Assembly: GCF_014199915.1 (NCBI RefSeq)
Contig: NZ_JACHOO010000001.1
Span: 372,001-436,000, forward strand
DNA length: 64,000 nucleotides
Direction of reading: 5' to 3'
DNA from: Prosthecomicrobium pneumaticum
GTDB taxonomy: Bacteria; Pseudomonadota; Alphaproteobacteria; Rhizobiales; Kaistiaceae
Part shown: piece after piece, positions 1-8,272 of the stretch
Numbering within the stretch: position 1 is the stretch's first letter
Layout: every line of letters starts with the position of its first letter
The notes under the pieces: generated by a model
Seen by the model: only the letters and a program-made list of their open reading frames with translations
Told to the model about the DNA's origin: nothing
Database searches by the model: none
Program-made: the position numbers and the translations under genes

Positions 1-46
1 CGAGCGCGAAACGGCCGGAGCGGGCGAGGAACAGGCGGGCGAACAT
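1..46 (-). CDS. cydC: CydC, thiol reductant ABC exporter subunit (5' end only)
   Basis: Only the first 15 codons lie in the window, starting at an ATG on the minus strand at 46. The start overlaps the cydD stop by one base (TGATG), the usual sign of translational coupling. The identity rests on position: CydD and CydC form a heterodimeric ABC exporter of glutathione and cysteine needed for cytochrome bd assembly, and the genes are normally adjacent. The visible residues are too few to confirm the family alone. Confidence 0.75.
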   Translation of the reverse strand, partial: MFARLFLARSGRFAL

Positions 47-1875
47 CACTCGGGGCTCCCCGGACGCCCACCGCTGCGGCGGGCGTCATGGACGAGGCGC
101 AGGGTCGGCCGCAGCTGCGTCGCAGGCTCGATCCGGCCATCGACCAGCCGCAGCCGCTGGTCGGCGCGCATCGCCAGCCGCGCCGAATGGGTGGCGATGA
201 CGATGGTGCGGCCGCGGCCGAAGCGGAGAATCCCGGCGAGCACCCGCAGCTCGGTTTCCGCGTCGAGATGGGCCGTCGGCTCGTCGAGCAGCAGCAAGCC
301 GGGATCGCGCAGGAACACGCGGGCGAGCGCGACGCGCTGCGCCTCGCCGCCGGAAAGACCGTGGCCGCGTTCGCCGACGAAGGTCGAGAGCCCATGCGGC
401 AGAAGATCGGCGAATTCGGAGACGCAGGCGAGCCGCGCCGCCTCGATCACCGCTGCGGCCGAAGCTTCCGGCCGGCCGAGCCGGATGTTGTCGGCGATCG
501 TGCCGTGCACGATGCGCGGCCGCTGGCCGAGCCAGCCGATCCGCTCGGCGAGTGCCACGGGCGAGATGCCGTCGAGACGGGTGTCGTCGATCAGCACGCG
601 GCCGGCATCGAGCGCGCGCAGGCCGCGCACGGCTTCGAGAAGCGTCGACTTGCCTGCCCCGCTCGCGCCGAGAATCACGGTGAGGCCGCCGGTCGAAGCC
701 GCGAAGCCCACGCCGTCGAGCACGCGGCGGCCGTCCGGCGCATCGAGCACGAGCCCCTCGACGACGAGCGTCGCCGGCCCCTTGTCGCGCAGCTGGGCCC
801 GCCGCGGCGTCTCGGCCGGCGCGGCCGGCAGACCCTCGAACATCCCGTCGAGCGCGGCGGTCGCGGCCTTTGCCGCGGCGCGGTCGTGATAATGCGCGGC
901 GAACTGGCGGAGCGGCAGAAACACCTCCGGCGCCATCAGAAGGCAGAACAGACCGGTGGCGAGGGTGAGCGGGTTCGTCCGGAGCGAGACGAGGCCGAGA
1001 TAGGAGAGCCCGACATAGAGCGCGACGGCGGCCACCGCGAGCGCGGCGAAGAACTCGAGCACCGCGGAGGAGAGGAAGGCGATCTTCAGCACGGCGAGGG
1101 TGCGGGCGCGCAGCGCGTCGCTCGCGTCGCGGACGGTGGCGACCTCGGCTTCGGCGCGCCCGAAGAGCTTCAGCGTGGTGAGGCCGCGCAGCCGGTCGGC
1201 GAAGAGGCCGGAGAGCCTCGCGAAGGCGTCGAGATGGCGCCGGCTCGCCCGCTCCGCGCCATAGCCGACGAGCGCCATGAAGAGCGGCACGAGCGGCGCC
1301 GTGACGAGAAAGAGCAGCGCGACGATCGGCTCGACCGGAACCACAGCGGCGGCGAAGGCGAGCGGCAGGAAGACCGCAGCGATCGCGGCCGGCAGATAGC
1401 GCGCGAAATAGCCCTCGAGCGCGTCGACCTGCTCGATCATCGCGCTCGCGAGGCCGCCGGCCGTGCGGCCGCGCACCCAGTCGACCGGGCGGGCGGCGAA
1501 GCGGCGGAACAGGGCGTCGCGGAGCGACCGCTTGATCCGCTCCGCGGCGGCCGCACCGGCGAACTCCCCGACACCGGCCAGCACTGCCCTCAGGCCGATC
1601 AGGCCCGCAACGGCAACGAGCGGCGCGACGAGCGCGGCACGCGGCCGGCCCTCGGCGATCGCCGCGCCGAGCAGCCCGGCGAGGAGGTGTGCCTGGACGA
1701 CGAGCAGGATGCCGGCAAGGAGCGGCGCCGCGAGCGCCACGGCGAGCGCGGCGCGCGCATCGCGGGCGAGGCCGCGCATGAAGCGCGATTGTTCGGGCGA
1801 GAGCCGCGGTGCGCCGGCCGGGTCGGGCTCGGCGCTGGCGGCGGATCGGAGCGATGGGGCGGACATGGGTTCCAT
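46..1875 (-). CDS. cydD: CydD, thiol reductant ABC exporter subunit
   Basis: A 609-residue half-transporter with an N-terminal six-helix membrane domain (about residues 35-340) and a C-terminal ATPase. Walker A GASGAGKST, signature LSGGEAQRVALARVF and Walker B LLLLDEPTAHLD are all intact. With CydC it exports cysteine and glutathione to the periplasm, which is required for haem insertion into cytochrome bd. It is divergent from cydABX across a 121-bp gap. A second in-frame ATG lies three codons downstream, so the start may be 1866. Confidence 0.93.
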   Translation of the reverse strand: MEPMSAPSLRSAASAEPDPAGAPRLSPEQSRFMRGLARDARAALAVALAAPLLAGILLVVQAHLLAGLLGAAIAEGRPRAALVAPLVAVAGLIGLRAVLAGVGEFAGAAAAERIKRSLRDALFRRFAARPVDWVRGRTAGGLASAMIEQVDALEGYFARYLPAAIAAVFLPLAFAAAVVPVEPIVALLFLVTAPLVPLFMALVGYGAERASRRHLDAFARLSGLFADRLRGLTTLKLFGRAEAEVATVRDASDALRARTLAVLKIAFLSSAVLEFFAALAVAAVALYVGLSYLGLVSLRTNPLTLATGLFCLLMAPEVFLPLRQFAAHYHDRAAAKAATAALDGMFEGLPAAPAETPRRAQLRDKGPATLVVEGLVLDAPDGRRVLDGVGFAASTGGLTVILGASGAGKSTLLEAVRGLRALDAGRVLIDDTRLDGISPVALAERIGWLGQRPRIVHGTIADNIRLGRPEASAAAVIEAARLACVSEFADLLPHGLSTFVGERGHGLSGGEAQRVALARVFLRDPGLLLLDEPTAHLDAETELRVLAGILRFGRGRTIVIATHSARLAMRADQRLRLVDGRIEPATQLRPTLRLVHDARRSGGRPGSPE

Positions 1876-1901
1876 AGCTAGCCGATCATGATCCCATTCC
1901 C

Positions 1902-1915
1902 TTGACCCAGGTCAA
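1902..1915. promoter_or_regulatory. FixK/FNR-type anaerobox upstream of cydABX
   Basis: The perfect palindrome TTGACCCAGGTCAA matches the TTGA-N6-TCAA consensus of FixK/FNR regulators. Its centre at 1908.5 would place a class II start site near 1950 for cydA. The same rule on the minus strand would fall inside cydD. cydABX is therefore the likelier target. An identical 14-mer occurs at 12824-12837. Confidence 0.85.
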
Positions 1916-1996
1916 CGCGAGGGGCGGCCGCGGAGGCCTAGAGGTTGCGGAGCCTGGGGCAACTTCGCCCAAACAGCACCGCAAGGCGGCTATCCT

Positions 1997-3589
1997 ATGA
2001 TCGATCTCAATGTCGTGGAGCTGTCGCGGCTGCAGTTCGCAGCGACCGCGATGTACCATTTCCTGTTCGTCCCGCTGACGCTCGGCCTCTCCTTCCTGAT
2101 GGCGATCATGGAGAGCGTCTATGTCATGACCGGCCGTCCGATCTGGCGCCAGATGACGCAGTTCTGGGGGACGCTGTTCGCCATCAACTTCGCCATGGGC
2201 GTTGCCACAGGCATCGTCATGGAGTTCCAGTTCGGTACCAACTGGGCCTATTACAGCCATTACGTCGGCGACATTTTCGGAGCGCCGCTGGCGATCGAGG
2301 GCCTGATGGCCTTCTTCCTCGAGGCGACCTTCATCGGCCTCTTCTTCTTCGCCTGGGACCGCCTGTCGAAGGTCGGCCATCTCGTCGTCACCTGGCTGAC
2401 GGCGCTCGGTGCCAACCTGTCGGCGCTGTGGATCCTCGTCGCCAATGGCTGGATGCAGAACCCGGTCGGCGCCACCTTCAATCCTGACACGATGCGGATG
2501 GAGCTCACCGATCTCGTCACGGTGATCTTCAATCCCGTGGCGCAGGCGAAGTTCGTCCACACGGTCAGTGCGGGTTATGTCACCGGCTCGATCTTCGTGA
2601 TGGCGGTGAGTGCGATCTACCTGCTGCGCCGCCGGCACATCCCGCTCGCCAAGCGCTCGATGACGGTGGCGGCGAGCTTCGGCCTCGCCTCGGCGCTGTC
2701 GGTCGTCGTCCTCGGCGACGAGAGCGGCTACACCGCGACCGAAAACCAGAAGATGAAGATCGCCGCGATGGAGGCGATGTGGGAGACCGAGCCGGCCCCG
2801 GCGGGCTTCAACGTCTTCGCCATCCCCGACCAGGCGAACCAGACCAACCATTATCAGGTCCATGTCCCCTATGCGCTCGGCCTGATCGCCACGCGGTCGC
2901 TCACCAAGGAGGTGCCGGGCATCCGCGAACTGGTGGCGAGCGCGGAGACGCGTATCCGCAGCGGCATCGAGGCCTATCAGGCGCTGCAGCAGGTGCGGCA
3001 GGATCCGCAGGATCAGGTCGCTCGGGAACGCTTCTCGGCGACCTGGAAGGATCTCGGCTACGGCCTGCTGCTGAAGCGCTACCGCGACGACATCGCCGCG
3101 GCGACGCCCGAGGAGATCAGCCGCGCCGCGCTCGACACGGTGCCCTCCGTGACGCCGCTGTTCTGGAGCTTCCGCGCCATGGTGGCGCTCGGCTTCTACT
3201 TCATCGTCTTCTTCGCCGTCGCCTTCTGGCTGTCGGCGCGCGGCAAGCTCGACCGCTACCGGGCTTTCCTGTGGATCGCGGCGCTGAGCCTGCCGCTCCC
3301 CTGGGTCGCTTCCGAGCTCGGCTGGTTCGTCGCCGAATTCGGCCGGCAGCCCTGGATCATCGAAGGCGTTCTGCCGACCTTCTATGCGGCTTCCGGCCTG
3401 ACGATGGTCGATCTCGCCGTCAGCCTCGGCATCTTCCTCGTCGTCTACACCTCGCTCGCCATCGTCGAACTGTTCCTGATGACGCGGGCGATCAAGGCGG
3501 GACCCGGCGGCCACATCGAGACGCCGGCCCCTGCCCTGCCCGGCGGCACGCCGATGATCGGCGCCGCGGCCGCGCCCGACCGCCACTGA
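1997..3589 (+). CDS. cydA: Cytochrome bd ubiquinol oxidase subunit I
   Basis: CydA of 530 residues, the membrane subunit carrying haems b558, b595 and d that oxidises quinol and reduces O2 at high affinity. Visible landmarks are the N-terminal His (MYHFLF), the VHTVSAGYVTG segment with the haem b558 His, FRAMVALGF carrying the likely Met ligand, and GRQPW. The quinol loop (LGDESGY, then NQKMKIAAMEAMWETEPAPA) is long and of the E. coli type. cydB follows after 19 bp and cydX after cydB, so the three form one operon under the FixK/FNR box. Confidence 0.97.
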   Translation: MIDLNVVELSRLQFAATAMYHFLFVPLTLGLSFLMAIMESVYVMTGRPIWRQMTQFWGTLFAINFAMGVATGIVMEFQFGTNWAYYSHYVGDIFGAPLAIEGLMAFFLEATFIGLFFFAWDRLSKVGHLVVTWLTALGANLSALWILVANGWMQNPVGATFNPDTMRMELTDLVTVIFNPVAQAKFVHTVSAGYVTGSIFVMAVSAIYLLRRRHIPLAKRSMTVAASFGLASALSVVVLGDESGYTATENQKMKIAAMEAMWETEPAPAGFNVFAIPDQANQTNHYQVHVPYALGLIATRSLTKEVPGIRELVASAETRIRSGIEAYQALQQVRQDPQDQVARERFSATWKDLGYGLLLKRYRDDIAAATPEEISRAALDTVPSVTPLFWSFRAMVALGFYFIVFFAVAFWLSARGKLDRYRAFLWIAALSLPLPWVASELGWFVAEFGRQPWIIEGVLPTFYAASGLTMVDLAVSLGIFLVVYTSLAIVELFLMTRAIKAGPGGHIETPAPALPGGTPMIGAAAAPDRH

Positions 3590-3608
3590 GAACCGGAGAC
3601 ACAGCGTC

Positions 3609-4757
3609 ATGGACCTCATTCCCTTCGACTATGCGACGCTCCGGCTCGTCTGGTGGCTGTTGCTCGGCGTGCTCCTGATCGGCTTCGCGATCATGGACGG
3701 CTTCGACCTCGGCGTCGCCGCGCTGCTGCCCTTCACCGCGCGCAGCGACGACGAACGCCGGGTGGTGCTCAACACGATCGGCCCGGTCTGGGAAGGCAAC
3801 CAGATCTGGCTGGTGCTCGGCGGCGGCGCGATCTTCGCCGCCTGGCCGCCGCTCTATGCGGTGTCCTTCTCCGGCTTCTACATCGCGATGATCCTGATCC
3901 TCTTCGCGCTGATCCTGCGTCCGGTCGGCTTCACCTTCCGCTCGCAGATCTCCAATCCGCGCTGGCGGTCGGTGTGGGACTGGGCGCTGTTCGTCAGCGG
4001 TGCGGTGCCGGCACTCGTCTTCGGCGTCGCGGTCGGCAATGTGCTGCAGGGCGTGCCCTTCCGGCTCGACGACACGCTCCGGCCCTTCTACGAGGGCAAT
4101 TTCTTCCAGCTCCTCAACCCCTTCGCCCTGCTCGCCGGGCTCGTCAGCCTGTCGATGCTCGTCATGCACGGCGCCGGGATGCTGGTCTGGAAGACGGAAG
4201 GCCCGATCCAGGCACGGGCGCGCACCTATGGCGGCCTCGCCGCACTCGCGGTCATCGCGCTCTTCCTGCTCGCCGGCCTGTGGGTGTGGATCGGCATCGA
4301 CGGCTACGTGATCACCAGCGCCGTGGTGGGCGACGGTCCGTCCAACCCCCTCGCCAAGACGGTGGAAATGCAGGCCGGCGCCTGGCTCGCCGCCTACACG
4401 ACGCGGCCCTGGACCATGGCGGCGCCGATCCTCGGCCTCGCCGGCGCGGCGATCGCCTTCCTCGCCTTCCTGGCGCGGCGCGAGGTCCTGCCCTTCCTCG
4501 CCTCGGCGGTGTCGATCCTCGGCATCATCTCGACGGTCGGGCTCGCCATGTTCCCGGTGATCCTGCCCTCCTCGATCGACCCGCGCTCGAGCCTCACCGT
4601 CTTCGACGCCTCGTCGAGCCACTACACGCTCTGGATGATGGTGCTCGCGACGGTGGTCTTCCTGCCGATCGTGCTCGCCTACACCGCCTTCGTCTACCGG
4701 GTCATGCGCGGCAAGGTCACCGCCGCCTCGGTGGCCGACAACCATCACTCCTACTGA
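3609..4757 (+). CDS. cydB: Cytochrome bd ubiquinol oxidase subunit II
   Basis: CydB of 382 residues, a multi-helix membrane protein that pairs with CydA. The N-terminal region has the family pattern IMDGFDLGVAALLPF followed by GPVWEGNQIWLVLGGGAIFAAWP. A GGAG sequence lies ahead of the ATG. The gene sits between cydA and cydX on the same strand with short gaps. Confidence 0.97.
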   Translation: MDLIPFDYATLRLVWWLLLGVLLIGFAIMDGFDLGVAALLPFTARSDDERRVVLNTIGPVWEGNQIWLVLGGGAIFAAWPPLYAVSFSGFYIAMILILFALILRPVGFTFRSQISNPRWRSVWDWALFVSGAVPALVFGVAVGNVLQGVPFRLDDTLRPFYEGNFFQLLNPFALLAGLVSLSMLVMHGAGMLVWKTEGPIQARARTYGGLAALAVIALFLLAGLWVWIGIDGYVITSAVVGDGPSNPLAKTVEMQAGAWLAAYTTRPWTMAAPILGLAGAAIAFLAFLARREVLPFLASAVSILGIISTVGLAMFPVILPSSIDPRSSLTVFDASSSHYTLWMMVLATVVFLPIVLAYTAFVYRVMRGKVTAASVADNHHSY

Positions 4758-4772
4758 GCCGGAGATATCCCC

Positions 4773-4895
4773 ATGTGGTATTTCGCCTGGATCCTCGGCA
4801 TCGGCCTCGCCTGCAGCTTCGCCATCCTGAACGCCATGTGGATGGAGCTCCGCGAGGGCGATTCCTGGTCGGACGGTGCGGCGCGGGACCGCTGA
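4773..4895 (+). CDS. cydX: CydX, small cytochrome bd accessory subunit
   Basis: A 40-residue ORF starting 15 bp after cydB with GGAG upstream. It begins MWYFAWILGIGLACSFAIL, closely matching the E. coli CydX start MWYFAWILGTLLACSF, and has one membrane helix followed by an acidic, charged tail. CydX stabilises the haems of the bd oxidase. The gene is short enough to be missed by automatic callers. Confidence 0.95.
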   Translation: MWYFAWILGIGLACSFAILNAMWMELREGDSWSDGAARDR

Positions 4896-4921
4896 CCGGT
4901 CGACCTTCGAGAGCGCTACGG

Positions 4922-4950
4922 ACGGCGGGCCTCGGCCCGCCGTTTCGCAT
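4922..4950 (+). terminator. Probable intrinsic terminator of cydABX
   Basis: A 10-bp GC-rich inverted repeat (arms ACGGCGGGCC and GGCCCGCCGT, 4922-4943) is followed by TTCGCATTT. It lies 27 bp after the cydX stop, so it probably ends the cydABX transcript. The T tract is weak. Confidence 0.65.
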
Positions 4951-5320
4951 TTGTCGCGCTCGTTGACGCAGCGCAAGGCCGGCGGGCAGGCGGCCGTGCT
5001 CTGCTCGCCTCGTCGGGCGCCGCGGGGGTGGGCCGGACGGAATGCCGCGGCGAGGCGCTCGGGTGCTGATGGGGAGCGCCCGAGGCCCCCTCCTCCGGCC
5101 GGACGCCGGACGGTCGTGACGCCCACGCTGCGGGAGGCAGCGTCGCGTGCGGCGCGACCGTCCGGTTCCTCCGCCCCCGACGCCCTGCGACCAGGCGGCT
5201 GCCGCCGCGCGCCCCCTCCCCGTGCAATCCCGCACCGATCTGCTGTAAACATGCGACGGACCTGTCGCGCGCAGAGCGCTATAGACGGGAAGCGCGCCGG
5301 TCCGCCGCAGCGCGCTCCTC
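4951..5320. other. Intergenic region with two strong inverted repeats
   Basis: No convincing gene was found here. Two foldable segments stand out: a 10-bp hairpin at 5058-5084 with one G-U pair and a 7-base loop, and an 11-bp outer stem at 5106-5116/5155-5165 enclosing an inner ACGCTGC/GCAGCGT stem. Neither is followed by a T tract. They could be a small RNA, a fixL leader structure or an extragenic repeat. Confidence 0.5.
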
Positions 5321-5335
5321 GTGGAGACGTTGCGC

Positions 5336-6832
5336 ATGGACGAGACCTGGACGGGACTGGCGGCATGGCGGGACGCCCTCCCGCGCAGCCCCGCGCTCCG
5401 ATACGGCGTTGCGTTCGCAACCACCGCCCTCGCGATCGTAGCCCGGGAAATAATGCGGATCTGGGTGCCCGAGCCTCCGACCTTTCTCTTTCTCATCCCG
5501 CCGGTCGTCATCACGGCGGGTCTCGCCGGTCTCGGGCCCGGGCTTCTCGCCGCCGCGCTCGGCGTCGTGGCGGGCATCGTGCTGATCGGTGACGCGGCGC
5601 TTTCGGTCGCCGGCACACTGAGCTTCGTCGCCATATCGGGCCTGCTCGCCTGGTTCGGGGAGCGGCTCTATCGGGCCGGCATCGAGGCCGACGAATCGGC
5701 GCGCGATATCGCCGCGCGCGAGGCGCATCTGCGCTCGATTCTCGAGACCGTCCCGGACGCGATGGTCGTGATCGACGATCGCGGTGTGATCCAGTCCTTC
5801 TCGGCCGCCGCGGAGCGGCTGTTCGGCCACACCGAGGCGGAGGCCATCGGCCGCAACGTCTCGATGCTCATGCCGTCGCCCTATCGCGAGAATCACGACG
5901 CCTTCGTCGCGCGCTATCTCTCGACCGGCGAAAAGCGGATCATCGGCATCGGCCGCGTCGTGGTCGGCGAGCGCAAGGACGGCTCCACCTTCCCGATGGA
6001 ACTGAATGTCGGCGAGATGAAGAGCGGCGCGCGGCGTTTCTTCACCGGCTTCATCCGCGATCTGACCGAGCGGCAGCAAACAGAGGCGCGGCTTCAGGAA
6101 TTGCAGTCCGAGCTGGTCCACGTCTCGCGCCTGACCGCGCTCGGCGAGATGGCCTCCTCGCTGGCACACGAATTGAACCAGCCGCTCACGGCGATCTCCA
6201 ACTATCTGAAGGGCTGCCAGAGGCTGCTCGGTGCCGCCGAGGCACCGCCCAAGGCGACCCTCGTCGACGCGCTCGACCGCGCCGCCGGCCAGGCGCTGCG
6301 GGCGGGGCAAATCATCAGCCGGCTGCGCAGCTTCGTCTCCCGCGGCGACAGCACGCGCTCGATCGAGAGCCTCGCCAAGGTGGTCGAGGAGGCCGGCGCC
6401 CTCGCTCTGGTCGGCGCCAAGGAACAGGCCGTCAAGGCCCGCTTCCGCTTCGACCCCGACGCCGACCTCGTGCTCGTGGACAAGATCCAGATCCAGCAGG
6501 TGCTGCTCAATCTGATGCGCAATGCCGTCGAGGCGATGGAAGGCACGAGCCGGCGGGAACTGACCGTCACCACGGCCGCCCGCGACCGGCAGTTCGTCGA
6601 GGTGCGCGTCACCGATACCGGCAGCGGCCTCGACGAGCAGGTCGCGGCGCGGTTGTTCCAGCCCTTCGTCACATCGAAGGCGCGCGGCATGGGCGTCGGC
6701 CTGTCGATTTGCCGCACGATCGTCGAGGCGCATGGCGGGCGAATCTGGGTTGAGCCGAATCCCGGGGGCGGTACGGTGTTTGTCTTCACCCTGACCCGTG
6801 TCGACGAGGAGGACGGCCTTGAAAGCCGATAG
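5336..6832 (+). CDS. fixL: FixL, oxygen-sensing PAS-haem histidine kinase
   Basis: A 498-residue sensor kinase: N-terminal membrane helices (about 20-115), one PAS domain (about 130-255), then dimerisation and ATPase domains. His187 in RENHDAF corresponds to the haem ligand of Bradyrhizobium FixL, and Arg207 in IIGIGR to the O2-contacting Arg, with the same 20-residue spacing. The H-box is [12 protein letters not shown] with His278. The family autophosphorylates when deoxygenated and passes phosphate to FixJ. GGAG at 5323-5326 favours the ATG at 5336 over an in-frame GTG at 5321. The gene overlaps fixJ by 14 bp. Confidence 0.94.
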   Translation: MDETWTGLAAWRDALPRSPALRYGVAFATTALAIVAREIMRIWVPEPPTFLFLIPPVVITAGLAGLGPGLLAAALGVVAGIVLIGDAALSVAGTLSFVAISGLLAWFGERLYRAGIEADESARDIAAREAHLRSILETVPDAMVVIDDRGVIQSFSAAAERLFGHTEAEAIGRNVSMLMPSPYRENHDAFVARYLSTGEKRIIGIGRVVVGERKDGSTFPMELNVGEMKSGARRFFTGFIRDLTERQQTEARLQELQSELVHVSRLTALGEMASSLAHELNQPLTAISNYLKGCQRLLGAAEAPPKATLVDALDRAAGQALRAGQIISRLRSFVSRGDSTRSIESLAKVVEEAGALALVGAKEQAVKARFRFDPDADLVLVDKIQIQQVLLNLMRNAVEAMEGTSRRELTVTTAARDRQFVEVRVTDTGSGLDEQVAARLFQPFVTSKARGMGVGLSICRTIVEAHGGRIWVEPNPGGGTVFVFTLTRVDEEDGLESR

Positions 6833-7442
6833 CCGGGTGCACGTCATCGACGACGACGACGCCAGCCGCGAATCGCTCGTCTTCCTGCTCGGCTCGGCAG
6901 CGATCGAGGCGATCGGCCATGCCTCCGCCGAGACCTTCCTCGCCGCCCTGTCGGAAGCGGATCCGGCCTGTGTGGTCACCGATGTGCGCATGCCCGGCAT
7001 GAGCGGCATCGATCTGCTGCGCCATCTCGGCGAGATCGGTCGCCCGCTGCCCGTGATCGTGATGACCGGCCATGGCGACGTCCCGATGGCCGTCGAGGCC
7101 CTCAAGGCGGGCGCCCTCGACTTCATCGAGAAGCCATTCGAAGACGAGCACATGATCGGCGTCGTCCGCGGCGCGCTCGAGCAGGCGACGGCACGGCGGC
7201 GGCAGGCCGAGGACAAGGCGGCCATGCTCGCCCGTCTCGATACGCTGACGACGCGCGAACGTCAGGTGTTCGACGGCCTGGTCGCAGGCAATCCGAACAA
7301 GACGATCGCCTATGATCTCGGTATCAGCCCTCGCACGGTCGAGATCTACCGCGCGAATGTGATGGCGAAGCTCGAAGCCGCGAGCCTTTCGGACGTCATC
7401 CGGATCGCCTTCCTCGCCGAGGAGGCGAACCGCTCCATCTGA
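6819..7442 (+). CDS. fixJ: FixJ, LuxR-type response regulator
   Basis: A 207-residue regulator: N-terminal receiver domain ([10 protein letters not shown], phospho-acceptor in [12 protein letters not shown], Lys in IEKPFED) and a C-terminal LuxR helix-turn-helix ([36 protein letters not shown] shortened here to its ends). The start is assigned to TTG 6819 because GAGGAGG lies directly ahead of it at good spacing. In-frame GTG 6798 and 6837 are alternatives. Phosphorylated FixJ normally activates fixK. No fixK gene lies in this window, but three FixK-type boxes do. Confidence 0.92.
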   Translation: MKADSRVHVIDDDDASRESLVFLLGSAAIEAIGHASAETFLAALSEADPACVVTDVRMPGMSGIDLLRHLGEIGRPLPVIVMTGHGDVPMAVEALKAGALDFIEKPFEDEHMIGVVRGALEQATARRRQAEDKAAMLARLDTLTTRERQVFDGLVAGNPNKTIAYDLGISPRTVEIYRANVMAKLEAASLSDVIRIAFLAEEANRSI

Positions 7443-7463
7443 CCATGCGCTTCCGCATGCGCC

Positions 7464-7477
7464 TTGATCTGGATCAA
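7464..7477. promoter_or_regulatory. FixK/FNR-type anaerobox between fixJ and a 73-aa ORF
   Basis: TTGATCTGGATCAA is a perfect match to TTGAT-N4-ATCAA. Its centre at 7470.5 predicts a class II start site near 7512, which is 20 bp before the ATG at 7532. The site therefore most likely drives the small ORF downstream. Confidence 0.85.
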
Positions 7478-7531
7478 GGCGCGCGGTTCGCCCTTCGTCT
7501 GACCTGTCGGCCCCGACGGAGTGGAACGAGC

Positions 7532-7753
7532 ATGCAGCGGCGCGATGGCGTCACCGATCTGATCGAGAAGTGTATGTTGGCCCACACCGCCGGCGCGGAC
7601 TTCCCCAAGGTATGGCGCGAAATACTGAGCCGCAGCCGGCTCGTCATCGGCGTGCCCGTTCAGCGGCTCGAGGGCGCGCGCGCCATTCTCGAGATCAAGC
7701 TGATCACCGGCGAGCGGCTGCTGTGCGACCCGGCCGGCTACGCCCTCGGCTGA
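7532..7753 (+). CDS. Small protein of unknown function behind an anaerobox
   Basis: A 73-residue soluble protein with no membrane segment. It has a run reading AHTAGADFPKVWREIL followed by LVIGVPVQRLEGARAILEIKL. I do not recognise the family with certainty. The perfect FixK/FNR box 55 bp upstream and the position directly after fixLJ suggest induction under low oxygen. Its 3' end overlaps the convergent receiver gene by 16 bp. The upstream purine-rich stretch GTGGAACGAG is only a weak ribosome-binding site. Confidence 0.65.
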   Translation: MQRRDGVTDLIEKCMLAHTAGADFPKVWREILSRSRLVIGVPVQRLEGARAILEIKLITGERLLCDPAGYALG

Positions 7754-8187
7754 ACACCCTCCCCCCTGACGGCGCTGCGCTCGATCGCGCGCAGCAGGGC
7801 ATCGATGTCGATCGGCTTGTCGAGCAAGGCGAGCGCGCCGGCGCGGCGGGCCCGGCGCGCCATCTCGTCGTCGCTGCGCGCCGAGACGACCACCGAGGGG
7901 AGGCCGACATTGCGCGCCCGCATCCGGGCCAACGTTTCGAGGCCGCCATTGCGCGCCCGCATCCGGGCCAACGTTTCGAGGCCGCTTGCGCCGGGCAGCC
8001 CGGCATCGATAACGACGAATCGGTCGTCGCCGATCTCCTGCTGGTCGAGGAACGCCTCGCCGCTCGCGAAATCCTCCACGGCATAGCCATAGGTCTCCAG
8101 CACCATGCGAAGCGATTCCCGCACGGCCTTGTCGTCCTCGACAATCACGATGGTGGGCTTCACGAATCGGGCGTCCAGACAGAGCAT
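7738..8187 (-). CDS. Single-domain FixJ-type receiver with a duplicated helix segment
   Basis: A 149-residue receiver-only protein with no DNA-binding domain. Acidic pocket EDD (17-19), phospho-acceptor Asp61 in VVIDAGLPG, Ser102 and Lys124 are all present. Residues 69-80 (GLETLARMRARN) are repeated at 82-93 because of a perfect 39-bp tandem duplication. The insertion falls in the helix after the phosphorylation loop. The start is uncertain: GTG 8232 and GTG 8163 are alternatives, and none has a clear ribosome-binding site. It may modulate the adjacent FixLJ pathway as a phosphate sink, which is inference only. Confidence 0.8.
   Translation of the reverse strand: MLCLDARFVKPTIVIVEDDKAVRESLRMVLETYGYAVEDFASGEAFLDQQEIGDDRFVVIDAGLPGASGLETLARMRARNGGLETLARMRARNVGLPSVVVSARSDDEMARRARRAGALALLDKPIDIDALLRAIERSAVRGEGVQPRA
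7908..7985. repeat. Perfect 39-bp tandem duplication inside a receiver gene
   Basis: Positions 7908-7946 are repeated exactly at 7947-7985. The unit is 13 codons, so the reading frame is kept. Perfect identity suggests a recent event or an assembly artefact. Confidence 0.95.
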
Positions 8188-8223
8188 GACGGGTGGAGTT
8201 TCGCCAACGGGGCCGGTTCCGCT

Positions 8224-8237
8224 CTGATTCACGTCAA
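8224..8237. promoter_or_regulatory. Possible degenerate FixK/FNR box
   Basis: On the minus strand the sequence reads TTGACGTGAATCAG, seven of the eight conserved positions of TTGA-N6-TCAA. It lies 36 bp upstream of the ATG at 8187 of the receiver gene and overlaps the longer GTG start. Much weaker than the three perfect boxes. Confidence 0.35.
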
Positions 8238-8272
8238 CTCGGCGACGAGAATCGGGGCCCCCGGCGGCGCAA

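Noticed and set aside
4963-4976. TTGACGCAGCGCAA as an anaerobox
   Set aside because: The right half is CGCAA rather than TCAA, and it follows the cyd terminator without a nearby gene start.
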